In this document: piece by piece, positions 9,792-18,758 of the stretch
Position numbering within the stretch: position 1 is the first letter of the stretch
How the letters are laid out: the number at the start of each line of letters is the position of its first letter
Assembly: GCA_032027125.1 (NCBI GenBank)
Contig: JAVSMQ010000001.1
Location: forward strand, 3,312,001-3,376,000
Source: JANJTB01 sp032027125
GTDB taxonomy: Bacteria > Bacteroidota > Ignavibacteria > Kapaibacteriales > UBA2268
Direction: 5' to 3'
Length of the DNA stretch: 64,000 nucleotides
Notes under the pieces: model-generated
Database searches by the model: none
Seen by the model: the letters and a program-made list of their open reading frames with translations, nothing else
What the model was told of the DNA's origin: nothing
Program-made: the position numbers and the translations under genes

Positions 9792-9830
9792 CAATTTCGG
9801 GAATAAATAGCTAAAAAAGCTGTCAAAAAC

Positions 9831-10292
9831 GCTCTTTGAAACGACCGAAATGCTCTTTGAAACGACCGAAATGCTCTTTGAAACGACCGAAATGCTCTTT
9901 GAAACGACTGAAATGCTCTTTGAAACGACCGAAATTCTCTTTGAAACGACCGAAATTCTCTTTGAAACGACCGAAACACTCTTTGAAGCGACCGAAATTC
10001 TCTTTGAAACGACCGAAACGCTCTTTGAAACGACCGAAATTCTCTTTGAAACGACCGAAATACTCTTTGAAACGACCGAAACGCTCTTTGAAACGACCGA
10101 AATGCTCTTTGAAAGATGAGAAATGCTCAACTGAAAGACCGAAACGCTTAACTGGAAGACCGAAATGCTCCACAGAAAGACCGAAACATTCCACAGAAAG
10201 ACCGAAACGCTTAACTGGAAGACCGAAACGCTCAACTGGAAGACCGAAATGCTCAACTGGAAGACCGAAATGCTCAACTGGAAGACCGAAAT
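9831..10292. repeat. 21-bp tandem repeat array A, 22 units
   Basis: There are twenty-two exact-length 21-bp units with no indels. Units 1-14 follow GCTCTTTGAAACGACCGAAA plus T or C. Units 15-22 change the middle to CAACTGGAAGACC, CCACAGAAAGACC or TAACTGGAAGACC but keep the GACCGAAA end. The array lies between the IS21 right end and the DUF1015 terminator. Because 21 is a multiple of three and the unit lacks stops, several frames on both strands are open, but I see no convincing start or homology, so I call it non-coding. Confidence 0.95.
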
Positions 10293-10389
10293 GCTTCAAA
10301 GAGTCATCAAAATACCTTTTTTTTAATTTGAATAATTATTCAAATTAACTTTATAGATTTCAAATCTTAATTTTGGTAAGTGCAACTAT

Positions 10390-10420
10390 AAAAAAAAAGC
10401 TGTCTGATTTACAGGCAGCC
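10390..10420 (-). terminator. Terminator of the DUF1015 gene
   Basis: On the minus strand GGCTGCCTG, TAAAT and CAGACAGC form a hairpin with one mismatch, followed by nine T residues. It separates the DUF1015 transcript from repeat array A. Confidence 0.8.
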
Positions 10421-10444
10421 TCTTAAGAAATTTAAAATTATTTA

Positions 10445-11686
10445 TCAATCCAGAAAATGCACGAACATACCGTCGCGTAATTTAGGTTCAAACCATGTTG
10501 ATTTTGGGGGCATTATTTGTCCTGCATCAGCAATTGAGATTAACTCATTTATAGAAGTTGGATTCATTGCAAAAGCTGCTGCCATCTCACCTGAATCAAC
10601 ACGTCTCTCAAGTTCTTTTAGACCGCGGATACCGCCTACAAAGTCAACTCGTGTTGAACGGCGCGGGTCTTCGATACCAAGAATGCCGTCAAGAACATAT
10701 TTTTGAAGAATAGCTACATCAAGCGATTCTACCGGGTCGGGATTGCCTGCAAGTTCTTCTTTAATTGTAAGTTTATACCATGACTTATTAATATACAAAC
10801 CAATTTCACCTTTTTTAGCTGGTTTCATTTGATGATTAACTTTTTCACAACTAACGTATTTAGAAAGTTTTTCAAAAAACTCATTTTCAGCCAGACCGTT
10901 CAAGTCCTTGACAAGTCTGTTATAATCCATTATATATAAATGGCTTGCGGGGAATAGTACTGCAAGGAAATAATTATATTCCTCATCACCTTTGTGATTC
11001 GGATTTGCCAAACGGCGTTCCTTACCAACAATTGATGCTGCTGCAGAGCGGTGATGACCATCAGCAACATAAAAGTTAGGAACTTCAGCCAGTTTCGACT
11101 CTATCTGTGAAATTAATCCTTTGTCACGAATCACCCAGCACTGATGACGGATACCATCCTGCGATACAATGTCAATATCAGGTGTATTCGCTGTAACTTT
11201 TTCAACCTGCTGATTTATATAATCATTATCATGATATGTAAGAAATATAGGACCTGTATGGGCATTTGTAACACGTACATGGTTGATGCGGTCTTCTTCT
11301 TTATCGGCACGTGTTTTTTCGTGCTTTTTGATTACATCATTCCAGTAATCTTCAACTGAAGCACATCCGACAAGACCGTACTGAGTCCTGCCATCCATTG
11401 TTTGAGCATATACATAAAAATAATTATTGCTATCCTCGACAAGAATTCCTGCATCCATAAGTTTGTGTAGGTTTTCTTTCCCCTTTAGGTAAACTTTAGG
11501 GTCGTGAATATCTATCGAAGGGTCTAAATCAATTTCGGGTTTGCCTACTCTTAGAAAAGTTATTGGATTACCCTCTGCCTCAATTCTTGCTTCGTCAGAA
11601 TTAAGTACATCATAAGGTTTTGACGCTACCAATGCAGCTTTATCAGCTACCGGACGCCATGCTTTGAAAGGTTTGAATATTGCCAT
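10445..11686 (-). CDS. DUF1015 family protein
   Basis: The 413-residue protein is full length for DUF1015 and carries hallmarks such as KPFKAWRPV at the start, YVYAQ, FYVADGHHRSAAA (about residue 210) and the acidic C-terminal MPPKSTWFEPKLRDG. The reaction is unknown. In many FCB genomes this gene lies beside serA, as here, apart from a TA pair inserted between them. A link to serine metabolism is therefore inferred from neighbourhood only. Confidence 0.88.
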   Translation of the reverse strand: MAIFKPFKAWRPVADKAALVASKPYDVLNSDEARIEAEGNPITFLRVGKPEIDLDPSIDIHDPKVYLKGKENLHKLMDAGILVEDSNNYFYVYAQTMDGRTQYGLVGCASVEDYWNDVIKKHEKTRADKEEDRINHVRVTNAHTGPIFLTYHDNDYINQQVEKVTANTPDIDIVSQDGIRHQCWVIRDKGLISQIESKLAEVPNFYVADGHHRSAAASIVGKERRLANPNHKGDEEYNYFLAVLFPASHLYIMDYNRLVKDLNGLAENEFFEKLSKYVSCEKVNHQMKPAKKGEIGLYINKSWYKLTIKEELAGNPDPVESLDVAILQKYVLDGILGIEDPRRSTRVDFVGGIRGLKELERRVDSGEMAAAFAMNPTSINELISIADAGQIMPPKSTWFEPKLRDGMFVHFLD

Positions 11687-11903
11687 TTTTTTTCTCTTGT
11701 TTTATTAAGTTAGTTTTTATATTTTAAAAAATCTTGTCAATTTTAATTTAACATTAAATTGTAATCTAATGTCGTTGTAATTTATTCGTTTTATACTCAA
11801 GTTAGTTACTAAAAAAAATCATACATTTATAGTATCAAGTTAAATTGTAAAAAATCATAATATTAAGAAATTATCCTGAAATAATGGGACAATTTGAAAA
11901 AAT

Positions 11904-12245
11904 TTATGCATTTAACAGTTTATATAATTTATCCTTAATAATAATTTCTAAATCATTATTAATAGAACCCAATTTTCTTTTAATGATTCTTTTTGGTACA
12001 GTAACCAGTTTATGTAACCTGATTACAGAATCAGAGATTAGACCGGTTCCTTCCCAAAAAATTGAATTTTTCAAAAGCACAAAATCACTATCTAAGTTTT
12101 CATCGGATAACTTACTTGAGATAAATGAAATAATAATGTTTTCATACCAACCGATTTCAGAAGTTAAACATAAAGCAGGTCTGACTTTAGTATCAGAAAA
12201 ATCATCAAATGGAAATGGCACCAAAACAATTGAGTTTTTAAGCAT
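11904..12245 (-). CDS. MazF/PemK-like endoribonuclease toxin
   Basis: The start MLKNSIVLVPFPFDDFSDTKVRPALCL matches the PemK/MazF core (IVLVPFPF..., then S/TKVRPALV). The C-terminal part is also family-like (ISDSVIRLHKLVTVPK). MazF toxins cut single-stranded mRNA at short motifs. I chose the ATG that has GGAG eight bases before it and overlaps the antitoxin end by eight bases; two ATGs further upstream would add extra residues. The protein is then 113 residues, normal for the family. Confidence 0.82.
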   Translation of the reverse strand: MLKNSIVLVPFPFDDFSDTKVRPALCLTSEIGWYENIIISFISSKLSDENLDSDFVLLKNSIFWEGTGLISDSVIRLHKLVTVPKRIIKRKLGSINNDLEIIIKDKLYKLLNA

Positions 12246-12513
12246 TAAGTGGTTCTCCATCGTGTATGGAATAAATATCTTCATCTATATCCATCAAAAA
12301 CTCAAATGCTGGATTTTTAGAAATTGACTTTAGCCATAAAGTCTCATCGTCATCATCAATATCAATTTTGCCTGCTATATCAAAAAATTTTCTTAAATCT
12401 TTATTTGATTGTTTTTTCTCATTAATAAGAATTACAACCTCTTTTCCCAAAAATTTATTCAATTCGGGTAAGTTCATAAAGTTTTCATCAAATTTTGCAA
12501 CTAAAGTGGTCAT
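12238..12513 (-). CDS. Putative antitoxin of the MazF-like toxin
   Basis: This 91-residue acidic protein lies upstream of and overlaps the toxin gene by eight bases, the usual antitoxin-first order. It has an N-terminal strand-rich part (TTLVAKFDENF...) with VVILI and an acidic stretch (IDIDDDDETLW). I do not recognise a named antitoxin family; the role is inferred from position and size. Confidence 0.65.
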   Translation of the reverse strand: MTTLVAKFDENFMNLPELNKFLGKEVVILINEKKQSNKDLRKFFDIAGKIDIDDDDETLWLKSISKNPAFEFLMDIDEDIYSIHDGEPLNA

Positions 12514-12601
12514 TATTTCCTCTGTAATGGATAAATAAACAAAATCAATATTTTAGACAATTCAAAAGTTCAAATATTTTATTCTCAATACTTGTTTTAA
12601 A

Positions 12602-12632
12602 CAAACTCCCTCCAACACAAGGAGGGAGTTTG
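12602..12632. terminator. Hairpin terminator after serA
   Basis: CAAACTCCCTCC and GGAGGGAGTTTG form a perfect 12-bp stem around AACACAA. It sits about 20 bases beyond the serA stop. AT-rich flanks allow function for serA; there is no convergent gene. Confidence 0.75.
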
Positions 12633-12650
12633 AATTAGATAATAATAAGT

Positions 12651-13556
12651 CTATCCTTTTAGCACTGCAATAACTTTATCTGCAATTTCTTTACCTACTC
12701 TGTCCTGAGCTTCCATAGTCGAGGCGCCGATATGTGGCGTAACCGAAACTTTCGTATGATTGATAAGTGCTGACTGAGCATCTGTTGGAGGCTCTACTTC
12801 AAATACATCAAGTGCCGCATTTGCTACTTTGCCGCTGTTTAATGCTTCAAGCAAGTCATTTTCAACAACAACTTTTCCTCGGGCACAGTCTATCAAAATA
12901 ACACCGTCTTTCATCTTCGCAAATTCTTTTGCTGTAATTGTCGGACCCTGCTCTTTGATATATGGAATGTGCAGTGTGATGAAATCTGATTGAGCAAGAA
13001 GTTCGTCCATTGTAACGAGCTTGACTTTCATATCAGTTTCTTTTACGAATGGGTCGCAAGCTATTACATCCATACACAAACCAATACAACGTTTTGCAAC
13101 TTCTTTACCAATATTACCAAAGCCTATGATACCAACCGTTTTGTCTGTAAGTTCGATACCTTTAGCGTACTCTTTTTTGGGCCATTTACCCTGTTTCATT
13201 TCTGTGTTGCTGAGTTGTAAAAACCTGCTTACTGCAAACATGTGTGCAATTGCAAGTTCTGCTACTGAAATTGAAGAAGCACCGGGAGTATTCAGCACCG
13301 GAATACCTTTTTCTTTAGCATAAGCAACATCAATGTTGTCCAAACCCACACCGCCGCGTGCAATGCACTTCAGATGACCTGCATCAATAACTTCTTTGGT
13401 TACTTTTGTCGCCGAACGAACTATGATTGCATCATAATTTTTAATTTCTTCTAAAAGCTGTTCAGGTGTAAGCTTTGTTTCAAATACTTCCAAACCTGCC
13501 GCTTTCAACATATCAGAACCGATTTTCTCGATTCCGTCTGCTACTAATACTTTCAT
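12651..13556 (-). CDS. serA: D-3-phosphoglycerate dehydrogenase, short form
   Basis: The enzyme oxidises 3-phosphoglycerate to phosphohydroxypyruvate with NAD in serine synthesis. The 301 residues cover only the substrate and NAD domains; the ACT/ASB regulatory domains are absent, as in other short SerA proteins. Visible motifs are ARGGVGLDNID with the substrate Arg, the Rossmann VGIIGFGNIGKEVA (about 142-155), DCARG, the catalytic Glu in DVFEVEP and the catalytic His in TPHIGAST. Without an ACT domain, serine feedback is unlikely. Confidence 0.92.
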   Translation of the reverse strand: MKVLVADGIEKIGSDMLKAAGLEVFETKLTPEQLLEEIKNYDAIIVRSATKVTKEVIDAGHLKCIARGGVGLDNIDVAYAKEKGIPVLNTPGASSISVAELAIAHMFAVSRFLQLSNTEMKQGKWPKKEYAKGIELTDKTVGIIGFGNIGKEVAKRCIGLCMDVIACDPFVKETDMKVKLVTMDELLAQSDFITLHIPYIKEQGPTITAKEFAKMKDGVILIDCARGKVVVENDLLEALNSGKVANAALDVFEVEPPTDAQSALINHTKVSVTPHIGASTMEAQDRVGKEIADKVIAVLKG

Positions 13557-13871
13557 ATTTAACTCCGTTGATATTTAATTCACAAATTTATTTGAGAAAA
13601 TCGTAACATCAAAAATCAATTTGAATTGTACAATTTCCCAACAATAAAAGTAACAAAATTTATTGTGAAAAAAAAATAATAAATGGGTAATTACTAATAT
13701 TTTCTACTTATTTAGTAATTTCAATTATGTATTTTAATTAATATCCTTCCCATATTAGAAATTCTAATTTTATCAATTACCAATCAATATAATAAACAAC
13801 TAATCTGCCTAGAAGAATACAAATTGAATATTTGTTAACCGTTCTTTTTTAAAACAAGTTAAAAGAACAAA
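13557..13871. other. Intergenic, no gene seen
   Basis: A 315-base AT-rich gap between the starts/ends of two minus-strand genes. I see no ORF with support, repeat or RNA gene; the side next to serA should hold its promoter. Confidence 0.6.
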
Positions 13872-14249
13872 TTATGAATAATGCACGCAATTAGATTCTT
13901 TGCAAATATCCTGATGATTCAGTTCAAACAGCAAATCTTTTTCAAATTGATTAATCAGTTCATATACGCGGAAGAAAGTTGATGACCTAAATACTTTAAT
14001 ACCTTCATCCGCAAAATATTTAATTGACTTAGCACCCATACCTCCAACCAGTATTGCAGTAATCTGATGCTCCTTCATTAATTTTGCAGAATTAGTTGTT
14101 CCTTTTTCGTTAAGTAAATTATCATTTTGAATTGAATACAGTTCCTTGCTTTTTGTGTCATAAACAATAAAGTACGGAGCACTTGCAAAATGTCCGTATG
14201 CAACGGAATCAATTCCGTCATCTATTGCTGTTGGGATACAAAATTTCAT
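13872..14249 (-). CDS. NifX/NafY-like dinitrogenase iron-molybdenum cofactor biosynthesis family protein
   Basis: The 125-residue protein starts MKFCIPTAIDDGIDSVAYGHFASAPYF, matching the family's pattern of an N-terminal strand then GHF..APYF. ILVGGMGAKSIKYF and an exposed loop follow. The extra tail ends with Cys and His residues (HQDICKESNCVHYS). These proteins bind iron-sulphur or FeMo-co-type clusters; outside nitrogen fixers the role is unknown, and no nif gene is nearby. I chose the ATG with GAGGTG before it rather than the upstream ATG. Confidence 0.82.
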   Translation of the reverse strand: MKFCIPTAIDDGIDSVAYGHFASAPYFIVYDTKSKELYSIQNDNLLNEKGTTNSAKLMKEHQITAILVGGMGAKSIKYFADEGIKVFRSSTFFRVYELINQFEKDLLFELNHQDICKESNCVHYS

Positions 14250-14779
14250 TTTACACCTCAATAATCGAAAATAAAGATAATAAACACAGTCGTCCAATAA
14301 ATTTTGGAAAATTGCTGCCGTGTGCAATTCTAAACAAATTTGAATTTACACAAAAGAAATTTGATATATCAAATAATTCATATTTCGTATTAGTTTTAAT
14401 TTTGTGATTTCTCCTGATTTGACTTTTTATTAGAAGAATATTATGAAGAGTTATGTCGTAATGAATGTTGTTTAAAGTTTGACTGAGATAATAAAATAAA
14501 TCAGTAGATGTACAAAAATACAATCTTTTCAATTTCTGAATTATTAAACTATAAGATTTGTATGCTAACCCGGTTGGATTTGCTGCTGTGTTACTATATA
14601 TGTCGGTTCTCGGCATAACACAAATCCTTTTATTTTTAGTCTTTGGTCTCAACCTATGTACAAATATATTAAATAATAATGAGAAAAACAAATGATTTGT
14701 AATTATAATATGAAGTGTCAAAAAATATGTGCAGGACAAAAAAAATCCTTTATAAATCAATGACTTATAAAGGATTCTG
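14250..14779. other. Intergenic, no supported gene
   Basis: A 530-base AT-rich stretch between the NifX-like gene and tRNA-Asp. An open frame on the minus strand runs through the tRNA but has no homology I recognise and atypical composition, so I reject it. No repeat is obvious. Confidence 0.5.
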
Positions 14780-14854
14780 CGGAGTTGACGAGACTCGAAC
14801 TCGCGGCCTTCTGCGTGACAGGCAGACGCTCTAACCAAACTGAGCTACAACTCC
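14780..14854 (-). tRNA. tRNA-Asp (GTC)
   Basis: A full cloverleaf folds: acceptor GGAGTTG/CAACTCC, D arm GCTC...GAGC, anticodon stem TCTGC/GCAGA with loop CTGTCAC giving GTC, and T arm GCGAG-TTCGAGT-CTCGT. The discriminator is G and no CCA is encoded. Confidence 0.95.
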
Positions 14855-14865
14855 AAAATTTTCTG

Positions 14866-14938
<73 letters not shown>

Positions 14939-15023
14939 CTTTCTGGTTTTTTATGAACGTCCCGCTTGGGAGATACAAAAGTAATACTAATTTTTTTTAT
15001 GTGCAAGAAATATTTTGATAAAA

Positions 15024-17075
15024 TTAAATATTTACAAATTTTATTGTTTCATTTCGGGTGTCAGAAATTATTCTGATGATATAAGTTCCTTTAGATAGAT
15101 GATTTGTCAATATTTTTCTTTCAGATCTATCTAAATCTGGATTTGTGATATTTTCCCGATAGACAACATTTCCTATTAAATCGCTTATGATTATAGTTGT
15201 AGGTAATTTGTAAATTGATTGTATTACAAGGTTAATCTCACCGTTATTTCTATCAACAACAGAAGGATAGACAAAACTTTTTGTAATATCAGCATATTGT
15301 GCCGGAATGTCCAATTTTTTAAGACCAAAAGGAGTGATATTTTCATTCAATTTCAATTTTATGAAATTTGTAACCTCGTAGGGCTTACTTCTAAATTTGT
15401 CATTGGAAAATGCTTTTATATAACAATCTGCCGAATCGAAAACAAATCTGCTGTTTGGAATATCGGAATAATAATAATTGTTTCCAATTGCTCTCAGCGG
15501 GAATTCTTCAAACATATCATTTAATTTGAACCTGATAAATGCCTTAGCTTCTATGATTGGCTGAGAATACGAAATTTTAAATATAATCCTTTTAAAATCA
15601 TTAACAGGATATGTCATTATAGGTGAAATTGCTATATCATACTCAGTGATTGCTTTATAAACATCAGGAACTCCAAAGCCTGTTTCATTGTTCTGTAGAG
15701 GGAAATTACTTGAGTTTTTAATCAGTATTTCTTTTAAACGGTATGGAGTTAACTCCGGAAATGCAGACAACACAAGTGCTGCAGAACCGGCTATCATCGG
15801 TGCTGAAAGAGAGGTTCCATCCAGTTGAATAAAAGTTGTACTGTCCCCGGGTTCCGGCAGCGAAATATTAGAACCGGGTGCAGCAATATGTGGTCTGATT
15901 CTGCCATTTCCGTCAGGACCGCGTGAACTGAATTTCGATACCTGCATGTCAAAATCTACTGAACCGACTGTAAAGGCGCTGTCTGCATCCGCAGGTGTAT
16001 TAATAGTTTCGGCTTTGGGTCCGTAATTACCGGCAGCAACTACAAATAACACTCCTCGGCTTGATGCATAATTTACTGCTCGTGCAGCGAATGTTTTGTT
16101 GCCTGTTAAATCGGAGAATTTATATGACGAATCTGGTTTTTCAAATTTAAAATATCCGAGTGATGCATTTATTATATCAACTCCCTGTGACTCAAGCCAT
16201 TCAACTCCCTCAAAAAACCAATCCTCTTCAATTTTTCTTTCGTAATGAAGATTTTCGGTTTTAGCTAATGCAACCGCTGCATTTGGAGCAACTCCCATAT
16301 AAGTTCCGGGCTGATTGCCGACAGCAATTGAAAGCACCTGTGAGCCGTGATGGTCTTGTTTGGGATGGTCAAATTGCTGATTGGATGTTATGCTGTCTCT
16401 AAATACAAAATCATATTGTGAAATCAGATTTATGTTATTTAGTGCAGGCACTGCTTTAGGTCTGAATCCTGCATCTAAAAAACCTATCAATACACCCTCT
16501 CCGGCTATTCCAATATTATGTAATTCGGGTATTCTCAATATTTTTGAAAAGTTAGATGTCCTGCCATACTCCCCACAGACTGAGTCTGATTGTTGAATAG
16601 ATATTTTATTCAAAAGTGAAGTCACATTTTCATAATTATTCTTATCATCTTTATTGATAGACTGAGTTTTAAATTCACTGGAAGTTGCACTTATGGCTTT
16701 TACAAAATCAAGTGAAGAAATACTTTTAAGGACATACTCATCTGAAATCACGGCAACACAATAGTTTTCCCATTTGATTTTTGCAACTATTTTTGCTCCT
16801 TTTGATTCAATTATTCTCAAATATTCCTGATTTAAAGGTGCATCCTGAATTGTTATGAGATTATTGGAGTCGAGAACTTTTTTTCTTCTTTCCAAAGCCC
16901 TTTGAGAAATTGATTCATACGTTTTATTATAAAGTTCACTTCCCTTAATAAATACTGATTCACCTTTATCTTTCAGAAAAATACGATAAGTATTGTTCTG
17001 AGAATAAGCTGAAATACATACAGCTATTGATAAAAGGAAAAATATACTAAATCGTATTATTAAAAATAAAAACAT
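15024..17075 (-). CDS. Secreted subtilisin-like serine protease (S8) with T9SS sorting domain
   Basis: A signal peptide (1-25, ending AYSQ) is followed by a probable propeptide (30-135) and an S8 catalytic domain. The triad is visible: Asp201 (IGFLDAGF), His243 (DHHGSQVLS) and Ser424 (GTSLSAPMIAG), with oxyanion Asn350 (AAGN). The C-terminal 85 or so residues (SFVYPSVVDRNNGEINL ... YIIRIISDTRNETIKFVNI) resemble a type A sorting domain, so it is probably exported through the T9SS. It is monocistronic. Substrates are unknown; nutrient proteolysis is a reasonable guess. Confidence 0.92.
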   Translation of the reverse strand: MFLFLIIRFSIFFLLSIAVCISAYSQNNTYRIFLKDKGESVFIKGSELYNKTYESISQRALERRKKVLDSNNLITIQDAPLNQEYLRIIESKGAKIVAKIKWENYCVAVISDEYVLKSISSLDFVKAISATSSEFKTQSINKDDKNNYENVTSLLNKISIQQSDSVCGEYGRTSNFSKILRIPELHNIGIAGEGVLIGFLDAGFRPKAVPALNNINLISQYDFVFRDSITSNQQFDHPKQDHHGSQVLSIAVGNQPGTYMGVAPNAAVALAKTENLHYERKIEEDWFFEGVEWLESQGVDIINASLGYFKFEKPDSSYKFSDLTGNKTFAARAVNYASSRGVLFVVAAGNYGPKAETINTPADADSAFTVGSVDFDMQVSKFSSRGPDGNGRIRPHIAAPGSNISLPEPGDSTTFIQLDGTSLSAPMIAGSAALVLSAFPELTPYRLKEILIKNSSNFPLQNNETGFGVPDVYKAITEYDIAISPIMTYPVNDFKRIIFKISYSQPIIEAKAFIRFKLNDMFEEFPLRAIGNNYYYSDIPNSRFVFDSADCYIKAFSNDKFRSKPYEVTNFIKLKLNENITPFGLKKLDIPAQYADITKSFVYPSVVDRNNGEINLVIQSIYKLPTTIIISDLIGNVVYRENITNPDLDRSERKILTNHLSKGTYIIRIISDTRNETIKFVNI

Positions 17076-17146
17076 ATATTTTGAATCAATTTTAAAAAGT
17101 AATCGTTTACAAAGTATAATTTAAAACATTTTTTTAAAATAAACAA

Positions 17147-17863
17147 ATGTCTATAATTTTTATTACCGGAAGCGGCAGAAGACTTGGTAAAGGTTTGGCT
17201 TTGGAATTTGCCCGAAAAGGGTGGGATATTATTATTCATTATAACAATTCAGTAAGTCAGGCAGAGCAAACTGTTGCTCAAATTCGCGAACTTGGTGTGA
17301 GATGCAGCTCATTCCGGGCTGATGTAAAGGATTATAACGCAATGAAATCAGGATTTGATGAAGTTGTTTCAGAGATAGGTCATCCAAATGTACTTGTAAA
17401 TAATGCTGCAATTTATCCTGCGTCAAATCATTTGGCAGAAACTGAATTGTCACTTTGGGATGAAGTCATTGATACGAATCTGAAAAGCTATTTCCAGAAC
17501 GCGAAGATATTTTGTGAAAATGCACTGCCGGATTCAAGAATAATAAACATTGCTTCAATGGGTGCTTTCCGTATTTGGAAAGGGAGAATTCCTTATAATG
17601 TATCGAAAGCCGGTGTTGTGCAGCTTACAAAGGCTCTTGCTCTTGACCTTGCACCAAACATTGCTGTAAATTCAGTATCACCCGGGAGCATTGATATTGA
17701 TGATGAGCCGCCTTCAGAAAAGCTCACAATAAATACAGGTAATATTCCTATGCAGAGACATGGCAGCCCAGGTGATGTATTTGACGCTGTTTACTTTTTT
17801 GCTACAGCTTCGTTATATATTACAGGACAGAATCTATGTGTTGATGGCGGATACCTTCTTTAA
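17147..17863 (+). CDS. Short-chain dehydrogenase/reductase (FabG/pteridine reductase-like)
   Basis: A 238-residue classical SDR: the nucleotide-binding TGSGRRLGKGLA near the N-terminus, NNAAIYP (NNAG-type motif), a catalytic Ser in IASMG and Tyr-x3-Lys in PYNVSKAG. The Arg-Arg after TGSG suggests NADPH preference. The C-terminal CVDGGYLL is typical of the FabG group. The substrate is not evident; the TGSGRRLG start is also seen in pteridine reductase-like SDRs. It heads a run of four plus-strand genes. Confidence 0.88.
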   Translation: MSIIFITGSGRRLGKGLALEFARKGWDIIIHYNNSVSQAEQTVAQIRELGVRCSSFRADVKDYNAMKSGFDEVVSEIGHPNVLVNNAAIYPASNHLAETELSLWDEVIDTNLKSYFQNAKIFCENALPDSRIINIASMGAFRIWKGRIPYNVSKAGVVQLTKALALDLAPNIAVNSVSPGSIDIDDEPPSEKLTINTGNIPMQRHGSPGDVFDAVYFFATASLYITGQNLCVDGGYLL

Positions 17864-17890
17864 ATATTTATAATTAGGAAAAAAGCAATT

Positions 17891-18745
17891 ATGGAGTTCA
17901 GAATTCCCGAAAAAGCAACAAAAGGCAGGATTGAAAAAGCTGAAAAAGCTTATGATAACAAAGAATTTATACATTCAGAAGAAGGAAGACTCATCAGAAT
18001 AATGACTGAGTATTCTTATCCTGAAATGTATTTCAAAAAATACGGAATACACGGGACTGTTGTTTTTTACGGTTCTGCCCGAACTTTATCACTTGATGAA
18101 TTTGATATAAAACTAAAAGATTTAAATGATGATTTTGCAATGGCATCGCCTGAAGAAAAACTTAACGTGCAGGTCGAAATTGAAGCTCACATGAAAACAC
18201 TGGATATGACAAGATGCTATAATGAGGCGGTCATCCTTGCAGAGAGAATAGCCGAATGGTCTGCAACACTGCCTCAGCATCAGAAATTATTTGTTAGTAC
18301 CGGAGGCGGTCCCGGCATGATGGAAGCGGCTAACAGAGGTGCATGGCGTGCTAAGGCTCCTACTATCGGGTTGAATATCAGTCTTCCGTTTGAGCAATAT
18401 CCTAATAATTATATCACTCCTGACCTGAATTTTGAGTTTCATTATTTCTTTATGAGAAAATTTTGGTTTGTATATCATGCTAAAGCAATTGTTGCTATGC
18501 CCGGAGGTTTTGGCACTTTAGACGAATTGATGGAACTTCTGACACTCAAACAAACAGGTAAAGTAACAAGACCGCTGCCAATAATCCTGTATAATGAGAA
18601 ATTTTGGAAAAATCTTGTTAATTTTGAATATCTACTTGATATGGGTATGATAAAAAAATCCGACCTCGGTTTGTTTAAGTACGCAAATTCGCCTGATGAA
18701 GCCTTTGATTATCTAAAAGAAAATATTATTTTAAATCAAAAATAG
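17891..18745 (+). CDS. LOG family (lysine decarboxylase-like) protein
   Basis: The 284-residue protein carries the LOG motifs GGGPGMMEAANRGA and MPGGFGTLDELMELLTLKQTG. LOG enzymes hydrolyse nucleoside 5'-monophosphates to free base and ribose phosphate. An N-terminal extension of about 55 residues before VVFYGSAR makes it longer than the 180-200 residue plant-type LOG, like many bacterial type II members. Start is 27 bases after the SDR stop. Confidence 0.88.
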   Translation: MEFRIPEKATKGRIEKAEKAYDNKEFIHSEEGRLIRIMTEYSYPEMYFKKYGIHGTVVFYGSARTLSLDEFDIKLKDLNDDFAMASPEEKLNVQVEIEAHMKTLDMTRCYNEAVILAERIAEWSATLPQHQKLFVSTGGGPGMMEAANRGAWRAKAPTIGLNISLPFEQYPNNYITPDLNFEFHYFFMRKFWFVYHAKAIVAMPGGFGTLDELMELLTLKQTGKVTRPLPIILYNEKFWKNLVNFEYLLDMGMIKKSDLGLFKYANSPDEAFDYLKENIILNQK

Positions 18746-18758
18746 AGTGATTAATACG

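Larger units (their letters stand above)
7216..9793 (-). mobile_element. IS21-family insertion sequence
   Basis: The element holds istA then istB on the minus strand. Its ends share TTTAGCTAAA, then TGTGGCTGGTTTT in inverted orientation, with reiterated 23-bp motifs outside. IS21 elements carry such multiple end repeats as transposase-binding sites. The exact outer ends and target duplication could not be fixed; boundaries are within about 10 bases. Both genes look intact, so it may be active. Confidence 0.85.

Noticed and set aside
9765..10348. Long overlapping open frames with KRPKCSL or FGRFKEH heptad repeats on both strands
   Set aside because: They arise because a stop-free 21-bp unit keeps several frames open. 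No ribosome-binding site, signal peptide or family match; the peptide is only the repeat.
14251..14838. 195-residue minus-strand open frame
   Set aside because: Runs through tRNA-Asp and has low-complexity composition with no recognisable domain.
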